From: CBDIHP01 sp965279195
GTDB lineage: Bacteria > Planctomycetota > Planctomycetia > Isosphaerales > Isosphaeraceae
Assembly: GCA_965279195.1 (NCBI GenBank)
Contig: CBDIHP010000026.1
Span: forward strand, 62,001-126,000
Direction: 5' to 3'
Length of the DNA: 64,000 nucleotides
Shown: positions 17,934-29,740 of the stretch, piece after piece
Layout of the letters: every line of letters starts with the position of its first letter
How positions within the stretch are numbered: the stretch's first letter is position 1
Program-made: the position numbers and the translations under genes
The notes under the pieces: generated by a model
The model's input: only the letters and a program-made list of their open reading frames with translations
Databases searched by the model: none
What the model was told of the DNA's origin: nothing

Positions 17934-18830
17934 ATGGTGCGTCACTTCACGGACCTCTACTCGCTGACCCCCGCCGAGGCGCGCGGGCTGATCGACCGAT
18001 CGATCCGGCTCAAGCGCGAGGAGCGCCGGCCGCTGCTCGCCGGGCGGACCCTGGGCCTGATCTTCGAGAAGCCCTCGCTCCGCACCCGGGTCAGCTTCGA
18101 GGCCGCCATGACCCAGACCGGCGGCTCGGCCATCTTCCTGAACGGCAAGGACGTCGGCATCGGCGTCCGCGAGACCGTGGCCGACTTCGCCCGGGTCATC
18201 AGCCAGTATGTCGATGCGTTGGCCATCCGCACCTTCTCTCAGGAGCTGATCGAGGAGCTCGCCCAGCACGCCACGATCCCGATCATCAACGCCCTGTCCG
18301 ACGCCTCCCACCCGTGTCAGGCGATGGCCGACCTGCTGACGATGGAGGAGACCTTCGGCTCGCTGGACGGGCTGACCCTGGCCTTCGTGGGCGACGGCAA
18401 CAACGTCGCCTGCTCGCTGGCCGAGGCCTGCGCGTTGCTGGGCGTGAGGTTCGTCCTCTCCTGCCCCGAGGGCTATACTTACCCCGACGCCTTCGTGAGG
18501 CGGTTCGAGTCAGCCTTCCCCGGCTCCCGCCTGATCGTCGAGCCCGACCCGTCGAAGGCCGTGGCCGACGCCGATGCGATCTACACCGACGTCTGGGCCA
18601 GCATGGGGCAGGAGTCGGAGGCCCAGCAGCGCAAGGCGGCCTTCGCCCCCTTCCAGGTCAACGGCGAGCTGTTCGGCAAGGCCCCCGGCCGCGCGATCTT
18701 CCTCCACTGCCTCCCCGCCCACCGGGGCGAGGAGGTCACCGATGAGGTCGTCGACCACGCCCGCAGCAAGGTCATCCCCCAGGCGCCAACCGCCTGCACT
18801 TCCAGAAGGCCCTGCTCGTCTGGCTCCTGA
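17934..18830 (+). CDS. argF: ornithine carbamoyltransferase, C-terminus changed by an apparent 1-base deletion
   Basis: The enzyme makes citrulline from ornithine and carbamoyl phosphate. The start at 17934 (MVRHFTDLYSL) has GGGAG upstream; the frame is open to 17847. Motifs present are FEKPSLRTRVSFE (carbamoyl-phosphate site), HPCQAMADLLT and FLHCLPAHRGEEV (catalytic Cys). After KVIPQA the frame reads PTACTSRRPC. One added base near 18786 would restore NRLHFQKALLVWLL, the normal last helix, with the frame then running to 18913 and overlapping the convergent regulator gene. As read, the protein is 298 residues and lacks that helix. The core is intact, so I keep it as a gene. Upstream 17727-17933 holds only GATGGGTGATGG-like low-complexity sequence. 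Confidence 0.88.
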   Translation: MVRHFTDLYSLTPAEARGLIDRSIRLKREERRPLLAGRTLGLIFEKPSLRTRVSFEAAMTQTGGSAIFLNGKDVGIGVRETVADFARVISQYVDALAIRTFSQELIEELAQHATIPIINALSDASHPCQAMADLLTMEETFGSLDGLTLAFVGDGNNVACSLAEACALLGVRFVLSCPEGYTYPDAFVRRFESAFPGSRLIVEPDPSKAVADADAIYTDVWASMGQESEAQQRKAAFAPFQVNGELFGKAPGRAIFLHCLPAHRGEEVTDEVVDHARSKVIPQAPTACTSRRPCSSGS

Positions 18831-18834
18831 ACGA

Positions 18835-20412
18835 TCAGGAGGCGGCGGCCGGCTCGGGCTCGGATTCGAGGTCGTCCTCGACGGCGACCTCCGCGATGGC
18901 CCACTCGTCCTGAGCCCCCGGCAGCCCCGACGGCGACAGCACACCGCCGTCGGGGCCCCCGATCCGGCCCACCACCCCCTCCCCTCGCCGCAGACCTAAT
19001 CCATACTTGTGGATTTTATTATAGAGCGTCATCCGGCTGATGCCCAGGCTGAGCGCGGCCCGGTATCGGTTGTTGCCGTTGGCCTGGAGCGCGGCGATGA
19101 TCCGGGCCCGCTCGTACTGCGACAGCGACGACGCCAGGTCCTCGCCGGCGGGCGAGGCGGCCGCCGGGCGGGCCATCGACGACACCTTCATCGCGTCGTC
19201 CTTGAGCATCGAGTGCGGCAGGGCCATCGGGATCGAGACCGACGCCGGGGCCCCGATGCCCGCCGCGGCCGCCGACCGGACGATGTGCTCGGGCAGCTCC
19301 TGTGTCGTGATGATCGGCCCATGGCGCAGCACCAGGGCCCGCTCGACCACGTTGCGGAGCTGCCGGATGTTCCCCGGCCAGTCGTACCGCAGGAGGGTCG
19401 CCATCGCCTCGCGGTCGAACTCGACGTAGTCCGACGCCCCCGCGAGGTCGCCCAGGAAGGTCCCCACCAGCTCGGGGATGATCTCCCGGCGCGACCGCAG
19501 GGGGGGCAGCTCGAAGCAGATGACCTCCAGGCGATAGAATAGGTCGGCCCGGAACCGCCCGGCCTCGACCTCCTTCTCCAGCATGCGGTTGCTGGCCGCG
19601 ATCAGGCGGGCCTTGAACTGCAGGGTCTGGTTGGAACCGACCGGCTCGAATCGGCGTTCCTCGATGACCCGCAGGAGCTTGGCCTGGGTGGCCGGGGACA
19701 GCGAGTCGACCTCGTCCAGCAGCAAGGTCCCCGACCCGACCTCCAGGAGCTTGCCCACGCGGTCGCGGTCGGCCCCGGTGAAGGCCCCCCGGATGTGGCC
19801 GAACAGCTCGCTGTCGATCAGGGTCTCGGACAGCGCCCCGCAGTTGACCGTCAGGAACGGGTGCTCGCTGCGCCCGGAGAACTTGTGGAGGGTCCGGGCC
19901 AGGCGGGTCTTGCCCGTCCCGGTCTCGCCACCCAGCAAGATATTGGCATCCTGGAGCGCGACGCGGCGGAGCTGGTCGGCCAGGTGCTGGGGCAGGCCCA
20001 GCCGCAGCTCGACCAGGCGTTCCTCGTCGCCGTTGCGGCCCTGGCGGGCGGCGATGTGGTCCCGCAGGACGCCGGCCATCGCGTGGAAGGCCGAGATCGG
20101 CAGGTAGTCGCAGGCCCCCAGGGTCTTGAGCAGCTCGGCGTCCCGGGCGTCGTCCTGGTCGGCCAGGATCAGGATCTGCGGCCGGTCGGCGCGGGGCATC
20201 TCCTGGAGCAGGCGGCGGATGGCCGTCCGCGAGCCGTCGGAGTGGAGGTGGTAGATCCAGAGCGACTCCGGCCCCGTGGAGTCGGTCGCCCAGGCCGAGG
20301 CGATGTCGTCCGCCCGGCAGAGGCGGAGGTCGGTCACCGTGGGCACGAGCTGGCGGAGGGCCCTCGCGATCGGCCCCTCGGCGCCGATGTAGACGATCCC
20401 GAACTCGAGCAT
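18835..20412 (-). CDS. sigma-54-dependent transcriptional activator with a receiver-like N-terminus
   Basis: This bacterial enhancer-binding protein activates sigma-54 promoters. The start is MLEFGIVYIG at 20412 with GGGGG upstream; the frame is open to 20592. Residues 1-120 look like a response-regulator fold, but the usual phospho-acceptor position reads LWIYHLHSDG with no Asp at the end of the strand. The AAA+ domain has GETGTGKT (162-169), GAFTGA (209-214, the sigma-54 contact loop) and LLLDEVDS (233-234 catalytic DE). A Fis-type helix-turn-helix follows near residues 436-474 (NRYRAALSLGISRMTLYNKI). The protein has 525 residues with an acidic tail. Neighbours do not reveal its targets. 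Confidence 0.92.
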   Translation of the reverse strand: MLEFGIVYIGAEGPIARALRQLVPTVTDLRLCRADDIASAWATDSTGPESLWIYHLHSDGSRTAIRRLLQEMPRADRPQILILADQDDARDAELLKTLGACDYLPISAFHAMAGVLRDHIAARQGRNGDEERLVELRLGLPQHLADQLRRVALQDANILLGGETGTGKTRLARTLHKFSGRSEHPFLTVNCGALSETLIDSELFGHIRGAFTGADRDRVGKLLEVGSGTLLLDEVDSLSPATQAKLLRVIEERRFEPVGSNQTLQFKARLIAASNRMLEKEVEAGRFRADLFYRLEVICFELPPLRSRREIIPELVGTFLGDLAGASDYVEFDREAMATLLRYDWPGNIRQLRNVVERALVLRHGPIITTQELPEHIVRSAAAAGIGAPASVSIPMALPHSMLKDDAMKVSSMARPAAASPAGEDLASSLSQYERARIIAALQANGNNRYRAALSLGISRMTLYNKIHKYGLGLRRGEGVVGRIGGPDGGVLSPSGLPGAQDEWAIAEVAVEDDLESEPEPAAAS

Positions 20413-20669
20413 GGCGAACCCCCAGGTCGGAGCGGAACGTGTCGATTCCAAGGACGGTCGGCGGATCCGCCGGGGATCCGGGCGGCCGTTTTTCGCGGCC
20501 CGCCAAGGAATGCATAGGTTCCGGATCGACGCCCGTCCGGCGCCGTTGTTCGCTTTCCACTCGATTCGATCGCCGATGTGCACGGGCGTCAACGGGCGTT
20601 GCGGCCGGTCAACGCCGCGCGTGGAATCCCGGAACGCCGCGCCACGGGGGCCGGAACCGGGCCTACGAT

Positions 20670-21569
20670 TCAGAGCGCGTCGCCCATGCCGCTGCGGGGC
20701 TTGGCGATGTCGGCCATCAGCCGGCCGTGCCGGAAGATCGTCACCGTCCCCGTCGATTGCGACACGCAGATGGCAATCGCACTCGTGGATGCGGTGATGG
20801 ATGCCGCCGCCTCGTGCCGGGTGCCCAGGCCCTGGGGCAGCGGCTCCTCGGGCCTGGCCGCCGCCGCCAGATACCGCCCCGCGCTCATCAGGACGCCGTC
20901 GCCCCGGATCACGAACGCGCCGTCGATCGCGGAGAATTCCTTGACCGTCTCCTCCAGGGTGGGGTCGAGGATGTTCCGCTCCTCCTCGGGGTAGCCGTGG
21001 AACGGGTTGATGACCAGTTGCCGGCTCTGGCCGAAGACCGCCTCGCTGTCGCCGACGACGAAGATCGCCCCGACCGGCCGCCCCTCGCGGCCTTCGAGGC
21101 CCAGCTCCCCCGCGAGCGTCAGCAAGCGTTTGAACACCGCCGGCAGGATGTCGGCCGGCAGCGGGTCGGCCGCCGGCGACGAGAACAGCTCCAGCTCCCC
21201 CCCGAGGTCCAGGACGATGATCGTATCAATCGTTCCCGATCCGTCGAGGCCCGACATGCAGACGATCCGGTCCCCCGCCGTGATCAGCCCCTCGGCCGAG
21301 GCCACGAGCGCGGCCAGCTTGATCTGGCCGGCCCGGGTCAGGGTGATGTTGGGCACGCGGACCACCGCGCAGAGCTCGTCCCACCCCTTGGGGATGGGCA
21401 CCCCTTGCCGCCTGGTGACCAGGATGACCCGGAAATTGACGTCCTGGATCAGGTCGGCGAGTTCCTGGTCCTCCTCGACCACGTCGGCATACAGGAGCAC
21501 CGCGCGGGCGGAGACCTCGCGGGCGATCGCGTGGGCGTGGCGGACCATGCTGCGGGTGAGGAGCTTCAC
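20670..21569 (-). CDS. diadenylate cyclase (DisA_N-type), c-di-AMP synthase
   Basis: The protein joins two ATP into c-di-AMP. The C-terminal half carries the DAC signatures DGAFVIRGDGV (DGA at 216-218), GRYL (231-234) and GTRHEAAASITASTSA (249 onward, the RHR-type motif). The N-terminal 150 residues (LLYADVVEEDQELADLI, RQGVPIPKGWDEL, ITLTRAGQIKLA) resemble a sensor domain preceding DAC in some families. No transmembrane segment or DNA-binding HhH domain is seen, so it is neither CdaA-like nor a full DisA. The start at 21569 is 4 bp after the stop of the upstream secreted-protein gene on the same strand, so the two are probably cotranscribed. Length is 299 residues. Confidence 0.88.
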   Translation of the reverse strand: MKLLTRSMVRHAHAIAREVSARAVLLYADVVEEDQELADLIQDVNFRVILVTRRQGVPIPKGWDELCAVVRVPNITLTRAGQIKLAALVASAEGLITAGDRIVCMSGLDGSGTIDTIIVLDLGGELELFSSPAADPLPADILPAVFKRLLTLAGELGLEGREGRPVGAIFVVGDSEAVFGQSRQLVINPFHGYPEEERNILDPTLEETVKEFSAIDGAFVIRGDGVLMSAGRYLAAAARPEEPLPQGLGTRHEAAASITASTSAIAICVSQSTGTVTIFRHGRLMADIAKPRSGMGDAL

Positions 21570-21573
21570 GAGG

Positions 21574-23442
21574 TCAGCGCGCCCCCGGCTTGGGCCCCTC
21601 GGGCGGGTCGAATTCCAGGGCGATCCCCAGCACGCCGAGGTCGTCCACGTAGTTGTCCTCGACCCGGATCGCCTGGGTGATCTTCAGGTCGTTGGCCCCC
21701 GCCTTGAGCACCCCGGCCGGGATCGGCAGGCGGATCCGCTCGGGGATCTCGTTGCGGTCGCGGATGTGCCGGTTGAGGTAATCGACGGGCTTGCCATTGA
21801 TGGCGACGTTGGTCCGGAGTTCCCCCTTGGCGATGTCGTCGGCGAACGGCAGGCTGCGGTCCCCGCCGACCACCTGGAGCACGTCCATCGACAGGAACGC
21901 GGGCCCTTCGGGCACCCGGTCGAGCCGGAAGGTCATCTCCAGGGTGCTCCCCTCAGGCTGGGGGGGGTCGATGGGGTTGGACTCCCGGGCGATCTCGTCG
22001 CCGAGGTGGTGCGGGGTCGGGTCGAGCACCCCCCGGGTCATCCTGCCCAGCAGGTCGACGCGGCGGATCTGGTCGCGGGGGACGGCGAACGTCCCGGCGT
22101 AGGGGGTGGCGAGGGTGAGGGACCCGGCGGTCAGGCCCTTGACGACCCCCTCCGCGCGGTCGAGGTCGTGGATATCGTCCCCCGGCGCGGCCCGCCAGGC
22201 GACGCGGGCCCAGTGGCCTTCGAGCAAGGGCGACGGCGAGGGCTTCCGGGCCAGGCGGACGGCCGAGACCTCCCGCCAGGCGAAGCCGACCGACTTGCCA
22301 TCGACCTTGAGGGACAGGCGGTCGGCGTCGGCCGGTTCGAGGGCGCCGAAGATCTGATCCCCCTCGACGAGGCGGACCTCGTCCTGCCCCGGGTCGATCT
22401 CGGGGCTGGTGGATGTGCCGGCCTGGCGGACGATCCGGAGGTCGTCGAAGTGGGCGGCCAGGCCCTTGGCGGCCGGCGGGGCCTTGGGCAGGCGTTCGGT
22501 GCCCAGGCGGATCTCGACCAGCGGCCCGGTCGCCCCCTTGCCGTGGGCCAGGTCATCGCCGTCGACGGCGACCTCGGTGCGCCCGGGCCCGAAGCGGATA
22601 TCCAGACGTCGCCAGCCTTTACGCCTCGCCAGCCGCTGGACCACCAGCGCCGGGCCGCCGGGGGACTGCACGGCCAGGCTGTCGTCGGCCCAGCCCAGGA
22701 CGGCCCGGACCGACTCGGCCCCCGAGGTGCCCCGGAACAGGAGGTCGACGAAATATTGATGCCCTTCGGCCACATTCGTGTCGTCGAGGAACGCCAGCTC
22801 GATCCGGCCGGAGGTCACCGGCGAGGCGAGCTTGCGGGTCACGGCCGAGCCGCCGGCGGGGAGTTGCAGCGAGTGCCCGCCGCTCAGTTTGGGGTCGGCC
22901 GAGACCTCGGGGGCCCCGACGATCGACCATTTGGCCAGCTCAAGGGTCTCGAATCCGTCCTGGACGTCCACCGCCTCGCCGGGGCGCTGGGAGACCGTCT
23001 GGATGCCTGCGCGGTCGATGTTCAGGGTCGCTCCCGAGGGGCCGTCCTCGATGCGGACGGCCTTGTCGTCCATCCGCGTGAGTCGGCCGGAGACCTGCTG
23101 CTCCTGGCCGAGGACGATGTGGAACGGCGGCAGCCCGGCGGCCCTGGCGGAGTTGGGCCAGGGGGCCTCGACGGCGAGGGTCGCCCCCCGCCCGATCGCC
23201 TCGACGCCGTCGCCGGTCCGGAGCGAGAACCCCTTCGCGGGGTCGAAGGCGAGCGAGCCCTCGACCCGGCCGCCGTCGGGCTTGACCAGGGCCTCGACCC
23301 GCCCGGGCCCGTCCTGACCGAGGGCCCGCGCCGTCGCGAGGGGCGACGCGGCCAGGATCAGGCCGATCGTCCAGGTGCGGGTCCGGTTCCAGGCTCGCGG
23401 CCCCCGTCGCCCGGGGGCTTTCGGACGGGTGTGGTTGTTCAT
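21574..23442 (-). CDS. large secreted protein of unknown function, cotranscribed with the diadenylate cyclase
   Basis: The family is not recognised by name. The start at 23442 (MNNHTRPKAPGRR) leads into a signal sequence (WTIGLILAASPLATARALGQ). About 622 residues follow, rich in short beta-type stretches. A middle part (GGHSLQLPAGGSAVTRKL to HFDDLRIVRQ, roughly 180-350) looks like a concanavalin/LamG-like jelly roll. The C-terminal part (EGSTLEMTFRLDRVP to DDLGVLGIALEFD) looks like a second beta domain. The only linkage is to the cyclase gene 4 bp downstream. Function is unknown. Confidence 0.75.
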   Translation of the reverse strand: MNNHTRPKAPGRRGPRAWNRTRTWTIGLILAASPLATARALGQDGPGRVEALVKPDGGRVEGSLAFDPAKGFSLRTGDGVEAIGRGATLAVEAPWPNSARAAGLPPFHIVLGQEQQVSGRLTRMDDKAVRIEDGPSGATLNIDRAGIQTVSQRPGEAVDVQDGFETLELAKWSIVGAPEVSADPKLSGGHSLQLPAGGSAVTRKLASPVTSGRIELAFLDDTNVAEGHQYFVDLLFRGTSGAESVRAVLGWADDSLAVQSPGGPALVVQRLARRKGWRRLDIRFGPGRTEVAVDGDDLAHGKGATGPLVEIRLGTERLPKAPPAAKGLAAHFDDLRIVRQAGTSTSPEIDPGQDEVRLVEGDQIFGALEPADADRLSLKVDGKSVGFAWREVSAVRLARKPSPSPLLEGHWARVAWRAAPGDDIHDLDRAEGVVKGLTAGSLTLATPYAGTFAVPRDQIRRVDLLGRMTRGVLDPTPHHLGDEIARESNPIDPPQPEGSTLEMTFRLDRVPEGPAFLSMDVLQVVGGDRSLPFADDIAKGELRTNVAINGKPVDYLNRHIRDRNEIPERIRLPIPAGVLKAGANDLKITQAIRVEDNYVDDLGVLGIALEFDPPEGPKPGAR

Positions 23443-23498
23443 GAAGGTCGATTGTAAGGGGGCCGTCGACCGATCGGCAAGCGGAACGCGCGACGGGG

Positions 23499-27212
<3,714 letters not shown>

Positions 27213-27467
27213 GATGGGGACGCTCTCGGTCGAGTCAACGGGAGGGTATTCGCGGGCGGGCCTGCGGTCCGAAATTGTGCGCGCAAAGTCGTCCCGGCGT
27301 AGGCCGTGGGGCAAATGATTATCGTCCCCGTGGGGAACGCCTGTCAAGCACGCCCCCGGGCGCCGTGGCCCCGCGACGACACCCGGACATTCGAACAAAC
27401 TGACACGTTCGCGACCGACACCTCCCAGACGCCGGAGGGCGTCCCCAACGCCGGGCGCGGGGCGGAA
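27213..27467. other. metH upstream gap, no gene
   Basis: No reading frame here is convincing and no riboswitch is recognised. A small perfect hairpin, TCCCCGTGGGGA, lies near 27325. The rest is GC-rich and leads into the F3 repeat. The metH promoter must lie here but cannot be placed. Confidence 0.5.
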
Positions 27468-27573
27468 GCGCTGGGCGTGGGTCTCCAGACCCCGCCCCAG
27501 GGGCGATCGAAGGGGACCACCGAACCGGGTCTCCAGACCCGTGCAGGGGTGAAACGGATGGGTCGCCCAGCGC
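27468..27573. repeat. F3 repeat, short form, copy 1 (GGGTCTCCAGACCC units)
   Basis: The outer stem is GCGCTGGGCG (27468-27477) paired with CGCCCAGCGC (27564-27573). Inside are two GGGTCTCCAGACCC palindromes and the linker GATCGAAGGGGACCACCGAA. The same linker recurs in the copy at 63029. It ends 10 bp before the stop of the convergent neighbouring unit at 27584. Confidence 0.85.
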
Positions 27574-27583
27574 TCGTTGCGGG

Positions 27584-28714
27584 TCATGTCAGGGCCAGGC
27601 AGGCCGGCGGGGCGGTGACTTCCTGGCCGCAAACCGGCTCGGCGAAACGAACCCAATCCGTCGGAACCTCTTCCCTGGCAACGGGTTGACTGCGATCCTC
27701 CCGCGCGGGCCTGGCGGGCGACTCATCAACGAAAACTTCCGCGACGGGTTCCTCGACCGCCGGGCGTTGCTCGCGACCCTCGCGGTCGGCCCGCCACTCG
27801 GCGAGTTCCCTGAGGACGGCCTTGCGCTCGCGGGCGAGGCCCCTCAGGTGGCGCCGGAGCCTCTCGCCCAGGGGGGAGTTGTCGAACGCGGCGAGGACGT
27901 CGGCCAGTTCGAGTTCGACGTCGGGCTCGGCCCGGAAGTCGGCCAGGCGGGCCTCGACGTCGGCGATCCGGTCCTCCAGCAGGGTGCGAAGCTCGGCCGT
28001 CCAGGCGGGGCGGTGTTGGTCGAGGATCATTTTCATGCAGCTTTGATAGGCATCGCGTTCCGATTCGGTCGCCTCGGGTCGCGGCGGTTCGAGGCCGGGG
28101 AGGTGACGGGGGAGGAGGCCCGAGGGGTCGCCGGCGGCGACGGCCAGGGCGAGGCGCCTGGCGCGCGAGGCGAGGAGCATGCCCGGCTGGTTGGGCCCGC
28201 AGAGGGCGTCGACGCGGGCGACGTGGGTGGCGTCGAGGGCACCGCGCTCCAGGAGGTCGAGCAGTTCATGGAGCGCATCGGCGAACCATTCGCAGCCGGG
28301 TTCCGACCACAACAGCGCGCGGGCGGACCGGATCGGATCCACGTCGAGTTGCGCCACGAGTTGTTCGAGTTCGACCTGCCTGGATTCGAGCAGGCGGCGG
28401 CGTCCCGAGGCCGAACGGACGTGGGCATTGGCGGCCTCCAGGCCCTCGGCCCGCTCGGTCTGCCAGGCGAGCACGGCCGACCGGGCGACGAGCCAGGCCT
28501 CGTGCTCGTCCTGCGGCCGTTCGAGCCGGACCTGCTCGGCCACGAACGCATCGATCCGCGCCTGGTCTTCCTCGGGCCAGGCGACCCCCCGCCCCGTCAG
28601 CCCGTGCCGGAACGCATTCGCACGCGAGCGAACCTTCCCGGCCTCGGTCTTCGGCCCCGTGCTCTTTTTGGCGTTCTCGCGATTGGCGATCGTGCGGGCG
28701 TCGAGCGGCGGCAT
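27584..28714 (-). CDS. planctomycete protein with NREN-KKSTGPKTEAGK-RNA-HGLTG N-terminal motif, unknown function
   Basis: The N-terminal motif NRENAKKSTGPKTEAGKVRS followed by RANAFRHGLTG is shared by a family often seen in planctomycete genomes; no function is known to me. The start at 28714 (MPPLDARTIANREN) has GGGAG 8 nt upstream, better than the ATG at 28753. The remaining sequence is long, charged and mostly helical with Arg/Glu-rich stretches (for example 90-150 and 250-320), and no enzymatic motif was seen. The N-terminal motif looks basic and could bind nucleic acid, but that is a guess. Length is 376 residues. Confidence 0.75.
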   Translation of the reverse strand: MPPLDARTIANRENAKKSTGPKTEAGKVRSRANAFRHGLTGRGVAWPEEDQARIDAFVAEQVRLERPQDEHEAWLVARSAVLAWQTERAEGLEAANAHVRSASGRRRLLESRQVELEQLVAQLDVDPIRSARALLWSEPGCEWFADALHELLDLLERGALDATHVARVDALCGPNQPGMLLASRARRLALAVAAGDPSGLLPRHLPGLEPPRPEATESERDAYQSCMKMILDQHRPAWTAELRTLLEDRIADVEARLADFRAEPDVELELADVLAAFDNSPLGERLRRHLRGLARERKAVLRELAEWRADREGREQRPAVEEPVAEVFVDESPARPAREDRSQPVAREEVPTDWVRFAEPVCGQEVTAPPACLALT

Positions 28715-28913
28715 GGCGGATTCTCCCGGTTCATGAGGATGTGTGTCGGACACCGTTGCATGAACTATGGGAAATCCCGCCGGGTTTGACGGGGGGAATC
28801 CGGCTATTTTTTGGGCGAGCCTTGCCGATTGCGCAATACGGCCTCATTCTGCGGCCCCCCGGGTGAAGGCGTCGGCCCAGCGGGAATGGGATCGCGGCGA
28901 GCCATGCGCCGTC

Positions 28914-28965
28914 GTCGGTGCGGTGGGATGCGACCTCCGGCCGCATCGGCACCACACCCTACCCC
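28914..28965. repeat. F4 palindromic repeat, copy a
   Basis: GTCGGTGCGGTG, then the stem GATGCG...CGCATC, then CACCACACCCTACC. It starts 27 bp beyond the hicA stop. It belongs to a family with copies at 31099, 40322 and 59952. The surrounding gap 28715-28991 holds no gene. Confidence 0.75.
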
Positions 28966-28991
28966 GATGAAAGGTGTTGTGCGATCGGCAC

Positions 28992-29201
28992 TTATGCCGT
29001 CAGATCGTCGTCGGCCAGGCCGGCATCCCGCATGATGCTCCGCTGCGTGCCGGTACGCAGGTCATCATTTCCGTGGACGGGGACGATGACGATCTGACCG
29101 GAGGGCGAAACGAGTTTGAAATGACTGCCTTTGGTCGCCACATGGGTCCAGCCTCGCTCTTCGAGGAGCTTCACCATGCGCTTGCCGGAGATGTGCTTCA
29201 C
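28992..29201 (-). CDS. hicA: HicA-family toxin (mRNA interferase)
   Basis: HicA folds like a double-stranded RNA-binding domain and cuts mRNA. The protein has 69 residues, normal for the family. ISGKRMVKLLEERGW is the first helix. GSHFKLV holds the catalytic His (usual form GSHxxy). VIVPVHGNDDLRTGT and IMRDAGL complete the fold. The ATG at 29201 overlaps the hicB stop by four bases (ATGA), so the toxin is translated after the antitoxin. Toxin activity is inferred from family only. Confidence 0.88.
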   Translation of the reverse strand: MKHISGKRMVKLLEERGWTHVATKGSHFKLVSPSGQIVIVPVHGNDDLRTGTQRSIMRDAGLADDDLTA

Positions 29202-29503
29202 GGCCGGACCTTCTTCGCACCACCCCCCTTATTCGGCCGGGGCGTCCTGGTGCCGGTGCCTTTCCCGCCCGACCTGGATTCGATCGGGGTCGTCGATCCC
29301 GTTTTCCGCTTCGGCTTCGCGGGCAGTGGCTCAAGGTAGAGCTCGACCGCCTCCTCGGCGTTCCTGACGAGTTCCGCGAGCGTCGAGGCTTCGGTGTGAC
29401 ACCCTTTCAGCTCGGGGAAGCTGGCGTAGTAGCCGCCCTCGTCGGCCTCGCGAGCATCCATCGCCACGAGCTGCCCCTGGACCCGGATGAAGAACAGCGC
29501 CAT
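29198..29503 (-). CDS. hicB: HicB-family antitoxin
   Basis: The start at 29503 (MALFFIRVQGQLVAMDA) follows a GGAGG site; the frame is open much further upstream. The HicB core is YYASFPELKGCHTEASTLAELVRNAEEAVELYLE, a partial RNase H-like fold that covers the toxin. After about residue 65 there is a basic, Gly/Lys-rich tail (KPKRKTGST, GGGAKKVRP). No ribbon-helix-helix or HTH domain is visible, so DNA-binding autoregulation is uncertain. It overlaps hicA by 4 bp. Length is 101 residues. Confidence 0.85.
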   Translation of the reverse strand: MALFFIRVQGQLVAMDAREADEGGYYASFPELKGCHTEASTLAELVRNAEEAVELYLEPLPAKPKRKTGSTTPIESRSGGKGTGTRTPRPNKGGGAKKVRP

Positions 29504-29740
29504 CCTCCGCCTCCGCCAGCCTCGACCATCATCCGCGACATTGAGACGTTCGATTCTACGGCGCGACTTCGTGTGAGGCGACATCCGATCGACCGCACCG
29601 CGGGCGGCGTCGGGCGGGGCCCGGCCGGAGTCAGGCGGCCAGGGCCCTCGCATCGGGGTTTCGAGGACGAAGCCCGCGGGCACCCCTGGAGTGGGAAGCC
29701 GCGATAGGTGCGGGGGCCGCGAGGACGCGGCCACCAGGCC

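Noticed and set aside
27213..27467. Cobalamin riboswitch upstream of metH
   Set aside because: No B12-box-like sequence or long multi-branched fold was recognised.
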